Positions 17,701 through 25,749 of a DNA stretch of 64,000 nucleotides are shown here, one piece after another. The notes below the pieces were generated by a model. That model did not search any database and had not been told where the DNA came from. It saw only the letters and a list, made by a program, of their open reading frames with translations. Location: positions 496,001 to 560,000 of the forward strand of contig NZ_CP145886.1 in NCBI RefSeq assembly GCF_038049935.1, given 5' to 3'. Source of the DNA: Rossellomorea sp. y25 (lineage in GTDB: Bacteria; Bacillota; Bacilli; Bacillales; Bacillaceae_B). Numbering within the stretch: position 1 is the first letter of the stretch; each line of letters opens with the position of its first letter. The position numbers and the translations under genes were made by a program.

Positions 17701-17917
17701 CCTTATGACAGCAATTGCGACAATCGGGGCACTGTTCCCATTGGCATTAGGTCTTGAAGGAAGTGGATTGATCTCGAAAGGACTTGGCGTAACCGTGATT
17801 GGCGGTCTGACAAGTTCGACACTATTAACACTTGTCGTTGTGCCGATCGTGTATGAAATCCTGATGAAAATGAAAGGGAAGATTGGTCGACGGAAGCGAA
17901 AGGCAGTAAAAGAGTAA
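14762..17917 (+). CDS. swrC: RND-family multidrug/surfactin exporter SwrC (YerP)
   Basis: A 1051-residue resistance-nodulation-division transporter of the cytoplasmic membrane. It starts at GTG 14762 behind AAGGGA. The layout is classic: TM1, a large extracellular domain (KLETLPNINTPIVSVTTVYPGATPEDV; FDQGEPIEES), a six-helix block with the proton-relay segment MTLGAMTVAIGRVIDDSIVVVENI, a second loop, and a second helix block (LMLIGIVVTNAIVLIDRV). An insert rich in Gln, Gly and Pro (about residues 253-280) is unusual but lies in the first loop. B. subtilis SwrC exports surfactin and other amphiphiles. Regulated by the divergent TetR protein through three operators. Confidence 0.93.
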   Translation: MNSIINFVLKNKFAVWLMTIIVIIAGLYSGFNMKLETLPNINTPIVSVTTVYPGATPEDVAEKVSEPIEKRLKNLNGVNVVSSTSYQNASAVQIEYKFSKDMDEAKTEVEDALSDLSFPEGVNEPEVSRLSFNAFPIIALSVANEDQSLAELTSTVEETIVPQLEGVDGVASVQASGQQVQEAQVVFDQEKLAQYGLTKETVQNMIKGSDVTAPLGLYTFKDSQKSVMVDGNITTIEDLKEMKIPVTPSAGSMEAPQGQQPGGQASQGPPVETPQAQEAPAGMKIPTVQLSDIADIELKGKAESISRTNGKESIGLQVVKTADANTVDVVNAVKEEVKAFEKELDGVEIISTFDQGEPIEESVSTMLNKALFGAIFAVIIILLFLRDIKSTLISVVSIPLSLLIAILLLKQMDITLNIMTLGAMTVAIGRVIDDSIVVVENIYRRMSLKGELLKGKELIREATKEMFVPIASSTIVTIAVFLPLGLVQGMIGELFLPFALTIVFALLASLLVAVTIVPMLAHSMFKKGVGKKHVEKQSRLAIWYKGVLNWTLNHKIITSLLAVAMLVGSLFLVPLIGVSFLPSDEEKMIMATYKPEPGQTEEDVNQIAQEAEKYFQGRKGTETIQYSVGGENPMSPGSSNNAIFYVQYSDDTENFSEEKEQVIKKLQETTDKGEWASQDFSASAGSNEIVVYVYGETLKEIEPVVNDIQAMMEDKKDFKKVGSSISESYDEYSFIADQEKLSELGLTAGQIAMELGQTRQRPVLTTIEKDGEEVNVYLDVEKEEYESINDLTDKTIQSPLGIEVPIKDVVEVQEGKTSDTVSRRDGKVFAQVSGELKSDDVSKASQAIQKEVEELDLPAGINVDMGGVTEDIQESFTQLGLAMLAAIAIVYLILVITFGGGLAPFAILFSLPFTIIGALVGLLIAGETISISSMIGALMLIGIVVTNAIVLIDRVIHKENEGLSTREALLEAGATRLRPILMTAIATIGALFPLALGLEGSGLISKGLGVTVIGGLTSSTLLTLVVVPIVYEILMKMKGKIGRRKRKAVKE

Positions 17918-17922
17918 GTTGA

Positions 17923-17955
17923 GGAAGGCAGTCCTGTTGCGGGGCTGCTTTTTTG
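17923..17955 (+). terminator. Terminator after swrC
   Basis: GGCAGTCC...GGGGCTGC hairpin followed by TTTTTT. Confidence 0.8.
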
Positions 17956-18005
17956 TAGTTTTTTTATATGGGGTTTGGGGTATTTTTTGGGGGTTGTTCA
18001 CAATC

Positions 18006-18076
18006 ACAATTTGGCACAAGTTTGATGGAAAGTGGCACAAGTTTTGCCGAAAGTGGCACAACAAGCACCTGTCATA
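18006..18076. repeat. Short tandem repeat, three TGGCACAA units (copy A)
   Basis: Three consecutive units of about 21 bases built on AAAGTGGCACAAGTTTTGCC, preceded by GGTTGTTCACAAT. The same lead-in and units recur at 25416-25582. It lies after the swrC terminator and within the 361-base gap 17918-18278, which otherwise holds only the lacI promoter and operator. Confidence 0.8.
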
Positions 18077-18210
18077 CCTTCCAAAAAAGAATAATACCTG
18101 TGTTATTTACGTAGAAAAGAGGCAATTCTTGATGAAATGACAAAAAAACCACGTCATCATCACGATTGCAAAAACTTTCCGGCACTTTTTAAACTTTTCT
18201 AAAAATTGTA

Positions 18211-18239
18211 TTGATTCCATCAAAAGTCTGGACTATAAT
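18211..18239 (+). promoter_or_regulatory. Sigma-A promoter of the lacI-type gene
   Basis: TTGATT, 17-base spacer, TATAAT; the operator below begins nine bases after the -10 box. Confidence 0.75.
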
Positions 18240-18247
18240 AACATTAA

Positions 18248-18261
18248 CGAAAGCGCTTTCG
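18248..18261. promoter_or_regulatory. LacI-family operator 1 (autoregulatory)
   Basis: CGAAAGCGCTTTCG, a perfect 14-base palindrome at the transcription start of the regulator gene; matches the two sites before the ABC operon (CGAAAsCGsTTTCG). Confidence 0.8.
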
Positions 18262-18278
18262 ATGAAGAGGAGATAACA

Positions 18279-19304
18279 ATGGTTACAATCTATGACTTAG
18301 CAAAACGGACTGGTTTTTCCAGTACGACAGTTTCTAAAGCTCTCAATAATTACACAGATGTGAGTCAGAAAACGAAACAAAAAATCCTGGAGGCAGCAGC
18401 TGAAATGGGGTATTTACCAAATGCCCACGCCCAGTCTTTATCGACAAAAAAATCCTGGACGATCGGTGTAATGTTCGCTGAGGACAACGAGGTCGGGATG
18501 AAACATCCTTTCTTTAGCGCCCTCATTGAAAGTTTTCGAAAGCATGTAGAACGGGAAGGCTATGATTTAATCTTTGCTTCTCGGAATCTACGAAATCGGG
18601 ATACTAGTTATTTAGAACATTTTATGTACCGTGCCGTGGATGGTATCGTCGTGATTTGTTCAGATCCTAACGACCCGCAGGTTCAAGACATGATCAATAA
18701 TCATGTGCCGATTGTCGTGATTGATATGAGCAATCAGAACTGCAGCGTTGTCTATTCCGATAACATCGAGGGAGGAAGGCTTGCCGTAAACTATCTTCAT
18801 TCATTGGGCCATACAAGAATCGCTCATATATCAGGAGATCCAAAGATCGATGCAGGAGCACAAAGGATTAAAGGGTTTTCTAAGGCCATGAATGATTTAA
18901 ACCTTCCGATTCATCAAGAATACCTTGTGAATGGCGGATTATTTTCCATTCAAGAAGGTAGGGCAGCAATGGAGTCCCTCCTGGAACTGGAAACCACACC
19001 TACCGCTGTTTTTGTAGCAGGTGACCATATGGCCATTGGAGCAATGGAAGCCATTAAAGAAAAGGGATTAAAAATACCGGAAGATATCTCGATCATCGGG
19101 TATGATGACATTGAAATGTCAGCCTATGTCACTCCGAAACTAACCACAGTCAGACAAGACACGGATAGAATCGGTGCTCGGGCAGGACAGTTACTAATTA
19201 AACAGATGATTCAAAAAAAGAAACTCATAACAACGGAAATCATTCCAGTAGAACTAATCATCAGAGAATCATGTACATCACCAAAAAAAGAAAAAAAGAA
19301 TTAA
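18279..19304 (+). CDS. LacI-family regulator of the beta-glucoside operon
   Basis: A 341-residue repressor: N-terminal helix-turn-helix and hinge (VTIYDLAKRTGFSSTTVSKALNN; GYLPNAHAQSLSTKKS), then a periplasmic-binding-protein-like sugar domain (GVMFAEDNEVGMKHPFF, IGYDDIEMSAYVTPKLTTVRQ). GAAGAGGAG precedes ATG 18279. One operator overlaps its own start and two lie between it and the transporter genes, so it probably represses both itself and the operon, with a beta-glucoside as inducer (inference). Confidence 0.92.
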   Translation: MVTIYDLAKRTGFSSTTVSKALNNYTDVSQKTKQKILEAAAEMGYLPNAHAQSLSTKKSWTIGVMFAEDNEVGMKHPFFSALIESFRKHVEREGYDLIFASRNLRNRDTSYLEHFMYRAVDGIVVICSDPNDPQVQDMINNHVPIVVIDMSNQNCSVVYSDNIEGGRLAVNYLHSLGHTRIAHISGDPKIDAGAQRIKGFSKAMNDLNLPIHQEYLVNGGLFSIQEGRAAMESLLELETTPTAVFVAGDHMAIGAMEAIKEKGLKIPEDISIIGYDDIEMSAYVTPKLTTVRQDTDRIGARAGQLLIKQMIQKKKLITTEIIPVELIIRESCTSPKKEKKN

Positions 19305-19323
19305 TTTTTATTTTTTAGTAATT

Positions 19324-19339
19324 CCGAAACCGGTTTCGG
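19324..19339. promoter_or_regulatory. LacI operator 2, also terminator-like
   Basis: CCGAAACCGGTTTCGG, perfect palindrome with AATT flanks and a T-run on the right; it may both end the lacI transcript and bind the repressor. Confidence 0.7.
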
Positions 19340-19359
19340 AATTTTTATAAGAAATAAAT

Positions 19360-19373
19360 CGAAACCGCTTTCG
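19360..19373. promoter_or_regulatory. LacI operator 3, before the ABC operon
   Basis: CGAAACCGCTTTCG, one base pair off perfect symmetry, 38 bases before the binding-protein start and next to a TATATT -10-like box at 19377. Confidence 0.75.
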
Positions 19374-19410
19374 AAACTATATTGTTGAAAAAGAACAAAG
19401 GGGGATAATG

Positions 19411-20727
19411 ATGAAAAAGTTTTTAGCAATATTTATGACGCTTGTACTGCTGGCAGGGGTGTTGTCAGCTTGCTCCGGAGATTCCAAATCATCAGGTGAT
19501 TCTAAATCAAGTAAAGATGTAGATTTGAAGATTTGGTCATTCACGGATGAATTAAAGAAACCCATTACGAAATTTGAAGAGAAAAATGGTGTGAAAGTAG
19601 AGTTGACGATTGTTCCGATTGCCGACTACCCGACAAAATTAAAGCCTGTTCTTGAAAGCGGAGTAGGGGCGCCGGATGTATTCACTGGCGAAATTGCATT
19701 CCTTAAGCAATGGGTAGATGCAGGGTATTGGGAGAACTTATCAGAGGACCCATACAATGTAGACGAAATCAAAGATAAATATGTTCCTTACGTATTTGAC
19801 TTAGGTAAAGATAAAGACGGAAATGTAAGAGCTCTATCATGGCAAACGACGCCAGGGGGAGTTTTTTATAAGAGAAGTATCGCTAAAGAGGTACTTGGTA
19901 CAGATGATCCAACTGAAGTAGGCAACATGCTTAACTCCATGGACAATGTATTCAAAGTAGCAGAGAAGATGAAGGAAAAAGGCTACAGCATGTTCCCTGA
20001 TGAAGGGTCCATCCGCTGGTTCTCGCAAGGAGACAATCCACAACCTTGGGTGAACGACAAGAATGAGTTAAAGCTGACTGAACAGAAGATCGAGTTTATG
20101 GATTATGCTAAAAAACTCCGTGAGAACAGCTATACGGCACTTGCTCCTGAGTGGTCTCCATCGTGGTTCGAAGCAATGGATAAGCCAATCAAGGTAAAAG
20201 AAAACGGTAAAGAGAAAGAAACCCAAGTATTCTCGTATGTTCTTCCTACATGGGGTCTTCACAGCGTTCTGAAAACAAACGTGAAGGAATCTGCTGGGGA
20301 CTGGGCAGTAACGAATGGACCAAGCCCATACTTCTGGGGTGGAACATGGTTAGGGGTTTACGAAAAGTCAGAGAACAAAGAGCTTGCGTATGACTTTGTA
20401 AAAATGATGACTCAAGAAGATGAGTTCCTGACAGATTGGGCAAAAGAAACAGGGGATGTTCTGTCCTACCTGCCTGTAACAAACGAAATCAAGGATGATT
20501 TCAGTGACGAATTCCTTGGCGGTCAAAATAACTATCAATTCTTCCTTGAGCAAGCGAAAGAAATCGAGCCTGGCATTGTAACAAAATACGACCAGCAGCT
20601 TGATACGTTCTATGGAAACGCTGTTCAGCAGTACGTAGACGGGAAGAAATCCAAAGAAGAAGCCATTCAAGAATTCTATAAAAAAGCACAAAACGCATAT
20701 CCGGACATAAAAGTACCAAAAAATTAA
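19411..20727 (+). CDS. Extracellular sugar-binding lipoprotein of an ABC importer
   Basis: A 438-residue solute-binding protein of the carbohydrate (CUT1) type. The signal peptide MKKFLAIFMTLVLLAGVLSAC ends in the lipobox LSAC, so it is anchored outside the membrane. The mature part starts with a Ser/Lys-rich linker and then DLKIWSFTDELKKPITKFEEKNG, typical of MalE-like binding proteins. Of two adjacent ATG codons, 19411 has better spacing (six bases) from AAAGGGGG than 19408. With the two permeases and the GH1/GH30 enzymes it should import beta-glucosides. No ATPase gene is in the operon. Confidence 0.9.
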   Translation: MKKFLAIFMTLVLLAGVLSACSGDSKSSGDSKSSKDVDLKIWSFTDELKKPITKFEEKNGVKVELTIVPIADYPTKLKPVLESGVGAPDVFTGEIAFLKQWVDAGYWENLSEDPYNVDEIKDKYVPYVFDLGKDKDGNVRALSWQTTPGGVFYKRSIAKEVLGTDDPTEVGNMLNSMDNVFKVAEKMKEKGYSMFPDEGSIRWFSQGDNPQPWVNDKNELKLTEQKIEFMDYAKKLRENSYTALAPEWSPSWFEAMDKPIKVKENGKEKETQVFSYVLPTWGLHSVLKTNVKESAGDWAVTNGPSPYFWGGTWLGVYEKSENKELAYDFVKMMTQEDEFLTDWAKETGDVLSYLPVTNEIKDDFSDEFLGGQNNYQFFLEQAKEIEPGIVTKYDQQLDTFYGNAVQQYVDGKKSKEEAIQEFYKKAQNAYPDIKVPKN

Positions 20728-20741
20728 CACGTAAAAATCAA

Positions 20742-20772
20742 GGGCAAGTGGCATGGTCCATGCCACTTGCCC
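20742..20772. repeat. Perfect intercistronic hairpin between binding protein and permeases
   Basis: GGGCAAGTGGCATGG and its exact complement separated by one base, with no T-run after it. Such hairpins after binding-protein genes protect the upstream mRNA end and lower expression of the permease genes. Confidence 0.8.
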
Positions 20773-20802
20773 AATCTACTAACAACTAAGGGGGGCTGGG
20801 GA

Positions 20803-21702
20803 ATGAAGAAATTAGACCGATATGGTTATGTATTTATTGCCCCGTTTTGGATCATCTTTTTAATATTTAGTATTTATCCCGTTGCGCTTACTTTCTACTA
20901 CAGCTTTACGAACTATTCAGGGAGCGGGACAGCAGAGGTTGTCGGTCTTGCAAACTATACCCGTTTACTCTCGGACAGTTATTTTGTGGAAGCATTTTTT
21001 AACACATGGAAAATATGGGGAATAAACTTTGCCCTGCAAATTGGTCTGGCCCTTGTACTCGCATTAATCTTCTCTGATATGAGAATGAAGTTGAAAGGTT
21101 TGGCATTTTTCAGATCGATCTTTTATTTACCTAATTTAATCACGATTAGTTCAGTCGCTCTGCTGTTTGGTATCTTGCTGGACTGGCAGCATGGATCATT
21201 AAATATGATTCTATTAAATATAGGTCTTATATCAGAACCGATTAATTGGCTGAACGAGCCCGCGACTGCCCAGCTTTCTGTATCCCTGATCCTAACCTGG
21301 ATGTGGTTCGGCCATTCGTTCATTGTTGTCATGGCGGGTGTTTCCGGTATATCGAAAGACTATTATGAGGCTGCATTGATCGATGGAGCCAACAGGTGGC
21401 AGACGTTTACGAAAATCACGATACCTTTATTGAAACCCATCTTACTCTATATCATGATCACATCCCTGATCGGCGGCCTTCAGCTGTTTGATCTGCCGAT
21501 GCTTCTGACAGACGGAATCGGTTCCCCGGATGGATCACTGAACACGATGGTTCTGTATCTGTACAATCAAGCGTTCAAGTTTAACAATTATGGATATGCA
21601 TCAGCTGTCGCATATGGATTGTTTGTCATCACCCTGATCTTTTCAGCGATTGTCTTTAAAGGGATGTACGGAAATGAACGCAAACAAGCAAGGAAGGTGT
21701 AA
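20803..21702 (+). CDS. ABC sugar transporter permease, MalF type
   Basis: A 299-residue inner-membrane permease with six predicted helices (YVFIAPFWIIFLIFSIYP at the start) and the EAA loop EAALIDGANRWQTFTKITIPLL that contacts the ATPase. ATG 20803 follows AAGGGGGG; an earlier in-frame start at 20767 lies inside the intercistronic hairpin. Works with the next permease and the preceding lipoprotein. Confidence 0.92.
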   Translation: MKKLDRYGYVFIAPFWIIFLIFSIYPVALTFYYSFTNYSGSGTAEVVGLANYTRLLSDSYFVEAFFNTWKIWGINFALQIGLALVLALIFSDMRMKLKGLAFFRSIFYLPNLITISSVALLFGILLDWQHGSLNMILLNIGLISEPINWLNEPATAQLSVSLILTWMWFGHSFIVVMAGVSGISKDYYEAALIDGANRWQTFTKITIPLLKPILLYIMITSLIGGLQLFDLPMLLTDGIGSPDGSLNTMVLYLYNQAFKFNNYGYASAVAYGLFVITLIFSAIVFKGMYGNERKQARKV

Positions 21703-21705
21703 AGC

Positions 21706-22623
21706 ATGTTGGGAAAAACAGCCGTTGAAAAAAATGTACAGTCCCAGAAGGCAGAAAAATCAAAGCCTGAACTTCTGCCACATGAGTCCAAACTAAAGAC
21801 CAGAAATACCATTGTGAAGAGCATCATTTATACCCTGCTTGTGTTGATGGCAATTGTTTGCTTCATCCCATTCCTGATGATGCTTGTGAATGCAACAAGA
21901 TCAAATGAAGCAATTCTTTCAGGATTCACCTTGCTCCCAGGCAGTTCCTTAGTCGAAAACTATGCCAATATGATGGAGTACGTAAATATTTGGTCGGGTT
22001 TCAAGAATAGTCTGATCATCTCTGTCCTCACAACCGTATTATCAGGATATTTCTCAGCGTTGACTGCATATGGATTTGCATTTTACACATTCAGAGGGAA
22101 AAATTTCTTATTCGTCTTCATGCTTGTGATGATGATGGTTCCAGGACAATTGGGTCTTATCGGCTTTTATGAATTAAGTAAGAACCTTGGGATATTAGAT
22201 ACCTTCATCCCGCTGATCGTACCTACCATTGCAAGTCCGTTTGTTGTGTTCTTCCTAAGACAATACATCAAAACGACCCTGCATCCGAGTTTAATCGAGG
22301 CTGCCCGTATCGACGGTGCAAGTGAGTTCAAGATTTTCCATACAGTGGCGATTCCGATCATGATGCCGGCTGTTGCAACGATGTCGATTTTCACGTTCAT
22401 CGGCTCATGGAATAACTACATCATGCCACTCGTGATACTGTTCTCACCTGAGAAATATACGTTGCCAGTATTAATGGGATTCTTGAAAGGATCTCAAGTG
22501 GCACAAAATTTAGGATCGATGTATTTAGGTATCGCGATTTCAGTGGTCCCTATCATGATTGCATTCCTATTTCTATCAAAATATATCGTCAACAGCATCT
22601 CAGCAGGATCGATCAAAGAATAA
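21706..22623 (+). CDS. ABC sugar transporter permease, MalG type
   Basis: A 305-residue permease partner starting three bases after the previous stop, with AAGGAAGG inside the upstream gene. A ~35-residue cytoplasmic N-terminus precedes six membrane helices; the EAA loop is IEAARIDGASEFKIFHTVAIPIM. The ATPase is missing from the locus and is probably a shared MsmX-like protein encoded elsewhere, as is common in Bacilli. Confidence 0.92.
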   Translation: MLGKTAVEKNVQSQKAEKSKPELLPHESKLKTRNTIVKSIIYTLLVLMAIVCFIPFLMMLVNATRSNEAILSGFTLLPGSSLVENYANMMEYVNIWSGFKNSLIISVLTTVLSGYFSALTAYGFAFYTFRGKNFLFVFMLVMMMVPGQLGLIGFYELSKNLGILDTFIPLIVPTIASPFVVFFLRQYIKTTLHPSLIEAARIDGASEFKIFHTVAIPIMMPAVATMSIFTFIGSWNNYIMPLVILFSPEKYTLPVLMGFLKGSQVAQNLGSMYLGIAISVVPIMIAFLFLSKYIVNSISAGSIKE

Positions 22624-22638
22624 AGGAGAGAAAAACAT

Positions 22639-24006
22639 ATGCATTTCGATAAAACATTTACCTTTGGAACCGCAACATCATCGTATCAAATTGAAGGGGC
22701 ACATCAGGAAGGGGGAAGAACACCGTCCATTTGGGATATGTTCTGTGACATTCCAGGGAAAGTATACAAGCAGCATAATGGTGATGTCGCGTGTGATCAC
22801 TATCACCGGTTTGAAGAAGACATCCAGCATATTAAACGCCTTGGAGTGGATACGTATCGTTTCTCCATTGCCTGGCCGAGGGTCTTTCCTGAAAAGGGGA
22901 AATACAATCAGGAAGGTATGGATTTTTATAAAAAGCTCGCGAGAAGACTTCAAGAAGAAGGAATCAAACCTGCTGTTACGTTGTATCATTGGGACTTACC
23001 GGTTTGGGCTCATGAAGAAGGCGGATGGGTGAATCGTGAATCCGTACAATGGTTCTTGGAATATGCAAGAGCATGCTTCACAGAACTTGATGCGGTCGTT
23101 GATTCATGGATCACCCATAATGAGCCTTGGTGTGCAGGTTTCCTAGGCTATCATCAAGGGGTCCATGCTCCTGGTCATACCAATATGGATGAAGCAGTAA
23201 AAGCGGTCCACCATATGCTGCTATCTCACGGAAAAGCGGTTGAGATGCTGAAGAAAGAATTCCAGTCCCAAACCGATATCGGTATTACACTGAACCTATC
23301 ACCGGTGTATCCAAATACGGATTCCGTGAACGATGCTTTAGCTGCCAATAATGCAGATGGTTATTCGAATCGCTGGTTCCTTGACCCTGTATTCAAAGGC
23401 GAATATCCAAAAGACATGATGAATTTGTTCTCAAAATACGTCCATTCCTATGACTTTATCAAACCAGGGGATATGGAACTGATTTCAATAGATTGTGATT
23501 TCTTCGGTATTAACTATTACAGCCGGGGAATCGTCGAGTTCAGTGCTGCCCATGACTTTATGCATAAAGGGGCCTACTCTGATTATAAGAAGACAGGGAT
23601 GGGCTGGGATATCGCGCCGAATGAATTCAAAGACCTCATCCGCCGCCTGAGACAGGAATATACGGATCTGCCAATCTATATCACGGAAAACGGAGCGGCG
23701 TATGACGATGTATTGGAAAATGGAAGAGTTCATGATCACGAACGTGTTAATTATTTAAATCTTCACCTTCAAGCAGTTTCTGACCTTAATGAGGAAGGCA
23801 TGAACATCCAGGGTTATTATTTATGGTCACTGATGGATAATTTTGAGTGGAGCTTTGGTTATGATAAGCGGTTTGGCATCCTTTATGTCGACTTCGATAC
23901 ACAGGAGCGAATTTGGAAGGACAGCGCCTTCCGATACGCTGAAATCATCCGGGATCATAAAGAGAAGCATGGCCATCATACAAATGCTGAGGAAGTTGCA
24001 CAATGA
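22639..24006 (+). CDS. Family GH1 beta-glucosidase
   Basis: A 455-residue cytoplasmic glycosidase that releases glucose from imported beta-glucosides. It has the GH1 N-terminal signature FGTATSSYQIEGA, acid/base Glu162 in THNEPW, and nucleophile Glu350 in YITENGAAYDD; the aglycone-side WSLMDNFEWSFGY block is present. Length is typical for GH1. AAAGGAG precedes ATG 22639. It overlaps the GH30 gene by four bases (ATGA), indicating translational coupling. A phospho-beta-glucosidase is less likely because uptake is by an ABC system. Confidence 0.93.
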   Translation: MHFDKTFTFGTATSSYQIEGAHQEGGRTPSIWDMFCDIPGKVYKQHNGDVACDHYHRFEEDIQHIKRLGVDTYRFSIAWPRVFPEKGKYNQEGMDFYKKLARRLQEEGIKPAVTLYHWDLPVWAHEEGGWVNRESVQWFLEYARACFTELDAVVDSWITHNEPWCAGFLGYHQGVHAPGHTNMDEAVKAVHHMLLSHGKAVEMLKKEFQSQTDIGITLNLSPVYPNTDSVNDALAANNADGYSNRWFLDPVFKGEYPKDMMNLFSKYVHSYDFIKPGDMELISIDCDFFGINYYSRGIVEFSAAHDFMHKGAYSDYKKTGMGWDIAPNEFKDLIRRLRQEYTDLPIYITENGAAYDDVLENGRVHDHERVNYLNLHLQAVSDLNEEGMNIQGYYLWSLMDNFEWSFGYDKRFGILYVDFDTQERIWKDSAFRYAEIIRDHKEKHGHHTNAEEVAQ

Positions 24007-25340
24007 ATGCGAAGCAAGTAAAGGTAATTTTGACAGCCAAAGAAACAGGAGATCGGTTCTCTGAAAAAGAACCGGTTTCTTTTTCTGCAGGTCAGGCTTC
24101 TACCCATATACAGCTTGATCCAGAATGTAAATATCAGGAAATGTTGGGGTTTGGCGGTGCATTCACAGAAGCGGCGGCTCACAGCCTTTCCCTCATCAGC
24201 CCTGAGAAAAGGAAAGAGATCATTCACCGCTACTTCGATCCGATAGAAGGCTTGGGCTATCGCTTAGGAAGGACACATATCAATAGCTGTGATTTCTCAT
24301 TAGGGAACTATTCGTATGTGGAAGAGGGAGATACGTCGTTAGAAAGCTTTTCCATCGAACGGGAGAAGAAGCTTGTGATTCCTCTTATTCAAGAGGCGAT
24401 GGAAGTGGCTGATGAAGAGCTTTCCATTGTAGCTTCACCCTGGAGTCCGCCGTCATGGATGAAGACGAACGGCGAAATGAACAATGGCGGAAAACTTTTA
24501 TCAGAATATGAATCTGTTTGGGCTGATTATTATTCAAAGTATATAGAGGCGATGGAAGAAGAGGGGATCCGGATCTGGGGAGTAACGATCCAAAATGAAC
24601 CCGAAGCAAAGCAGGTTTGGGATTCTTGTCTATATACGGGAGAAGAAGAGCGCGACTTCATCAAAAACCATTTAGGTCCGTCCCTGGCGGAAAATGGCCA
24701 TGATGATGTGAAGGTCATCATATGGGATCATAATCGTGATGTGATTTATGAGCGTGCCCATGCTGTGTTATCTGATCCTGAAGCAGCTAAATACGTCTGG
24801 GGAACAGGTTTGCACTGGTATGTATCCGAGGAGTTTGAAAATCTCTCTAAAGTGCATCATGCTTTTCCGGACAAGCATCTGATTTTTACAGAAGGGTGCA
24901 TGGAAGGAGGGGTCCAAGTAGGTTCATGGGATACCGGTGAGAGGTATGGCAGAAATATCATCGGTGACTTGAACAATTATCTTGAAGCCTGGATCGATTG
25001 GAATCTGGTATTGAATGAAGAAGGCGGACCCAATCATGTAGGGAACTATTGTGATGCGCCGGTCATCGTAGATACCACTAAAGATGAAGTTCACTATAAC
25101 AGCTCTTATTACTACATCGGTCATTTTAGTAAATATATCAAAGCGGGAGCGAGACGTATTGGGTGTCATGTTTCAAATGACTCTGTATTGGCTACTTCCT
25201 TTGAAAATCCAAATGGGGAGATTGTAGTGGTTGTGATGAATGCGAATAGTGGGGATGAAGAAATTTCACTTTCCTGTGCCGAGGGATCGATGACTACTAC
25301 GCTCCCTTCTCACTCTATAGCTACATTCATTATTAGATAA
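24003..25340 (+). CDS. Family GH30 glycosidase (glucosylceramidase / beta-1,6-glucosidase type)
   Basis: A 445-residue enzyme without signal peptide, so intracellular. GH30 markers are GFGGAFTEAAAHSL, SPWSPPSWMKTNGEMNNGG, acid/base Glu199 in TIQNEPEAKQVW and nucleophile Glu297 in IFTEGCMEG, with a C-terminal beta-sandwich. Subfamily members act on beta-1,6-glucan fragments or glucosylceramide; together with the ABC importer and GH1 enzyme a beta-1,6-linked gluco-oligosaccharide is the most likely substrate (inference). Start overlaps the GH1 stop. The coding sequence carries one AGGTCCGTCCC word (24674). Confidence 0.88.
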   Translation: MNAKQVKVILTAKETGDRFSEKEPVSFSAGQASTHIQLDPECKYQEMLGFGGAFTEAAAHSLSLISPEKRKEIIHRYFDPIEGLGYRLGRTHINSCDFSLGNYSYVEEGDTSLESFSIEREKKLVIPLIQEAMEVADEELSIVASPWSPPSWMKTNGEMNNGGKLLSEYESVWADYYSKYIEAMEEEGIRIWGVTIQNEPEAKQVWDSCLYTGEEERDFIKNHLGPSLAENGHDDVKVIIWDHNRDVIYERAHAVLSDPEAAKYVWGTGLHWYVSEEFENLSKVHHAFPDKHLIFTEGCMEGGVQVGSWDTGERYGRNIIGDLNNYLEAWIDWNLVLNEEGGPNHVGNYCDAPVIVDTTKDEVHYNSSYYYIGHFSKYIKAGARRIGCHVSNDSVLATSFENPNGEIVVVVMNANSGDEEISLSCAEGSMTTTLPSHSIATFIIR

Positions 25341-25345
25341 AAGAT

Positions 25346-25377
25346 TGAAAGCAGTCCTGGAGAGGGCTGCTTTTTGT
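25346..25377 (+). terminator. Terminator of the beta-glucoside operon
   Basis: AAAGCAGTCC-TGGAGA-GGGCTGCTTTTT hairpin with T-run; similar in sequence to the terminators at 17923 and 43034. Confidence 0.85.
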
Positions 25378-25415
25378 TTTGAAAATAGATAGCCTAGTGG
25401 TTGTTCGGTTTGTTC

Positions 25416-25582
25416 ACAATTTGGCACGAGTTTCCCCGAAAGTGGCACAACAAATCGAAAAAGTGGCACGAGTTTGCCTGAAAGTGGCACAACAAACGGC
25501 CAAACTGGCACAACTTTGCTTGAAAGTGCCGCAACAAACGCCAAAAATGCCGGAACAAACGCCAAAAGTGCCGCAACAACCT
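25416..25582. repeat. Tandem repeat, eight TGGCACAA-type units (copy B)
   Basis: Eight consecutive units of 20-22 bases with core AAAGTGGCACAACAAACGCC, alternating between ...CGAGTTTGCCTGAA and ...CAACAAACGGCCA forms and decaying to TGCCGCAACAA at the 3' end. The lead-in TTGTTCACAAT... is shared with copy A at 18006. All frames give repetitive peptides, so the 409-base gap 25341-25749 is not coding. Confidence 0.85.
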
Positions 25583-25749
25583 CACAACCGTCCCCTCACC
25601 CTCAAAAAATACCCCTCAGGACCATTCTAAAGCGAATGACAAAACCGATAAAAAAGCACTAACTCCATCATCGACAGGCACCCCTTCACATATTACCGGG
25701 ACAACCATCATAGAATAGACCATCTAAAACAAAGGCAGGGTGCAAACAT

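Noticed and set aside
19324..19373. Reading the CGAAA-CG-TTTCG palindromes as CcpA cre sites.
   Set aside because: They resemble cre, but the three near-identical copies around the LacI gene and its operon fit the local regulator better.
22559..23032. 157-codon plus-strand frame overlapping the permease end and the GH1 start.
   Set aside because: It runs out of frame through two clear genes and has no family features.
25416..25582. CRISPR-like look of regularly spaced repeats.
   Set aside because: Units are contiguous, 20-22 bases, diverged, and have no unique spacers; no cas genes nearby.
25379..25662. Three overlapping open frames across the tandem repeat, giving repetitive peptides rich in KVAQQ or RHF.
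   Set aside because: All frames of the array stay open because the unit lacks stops; no ribosome binding site and decaying repeats indicate non-coding DNA.
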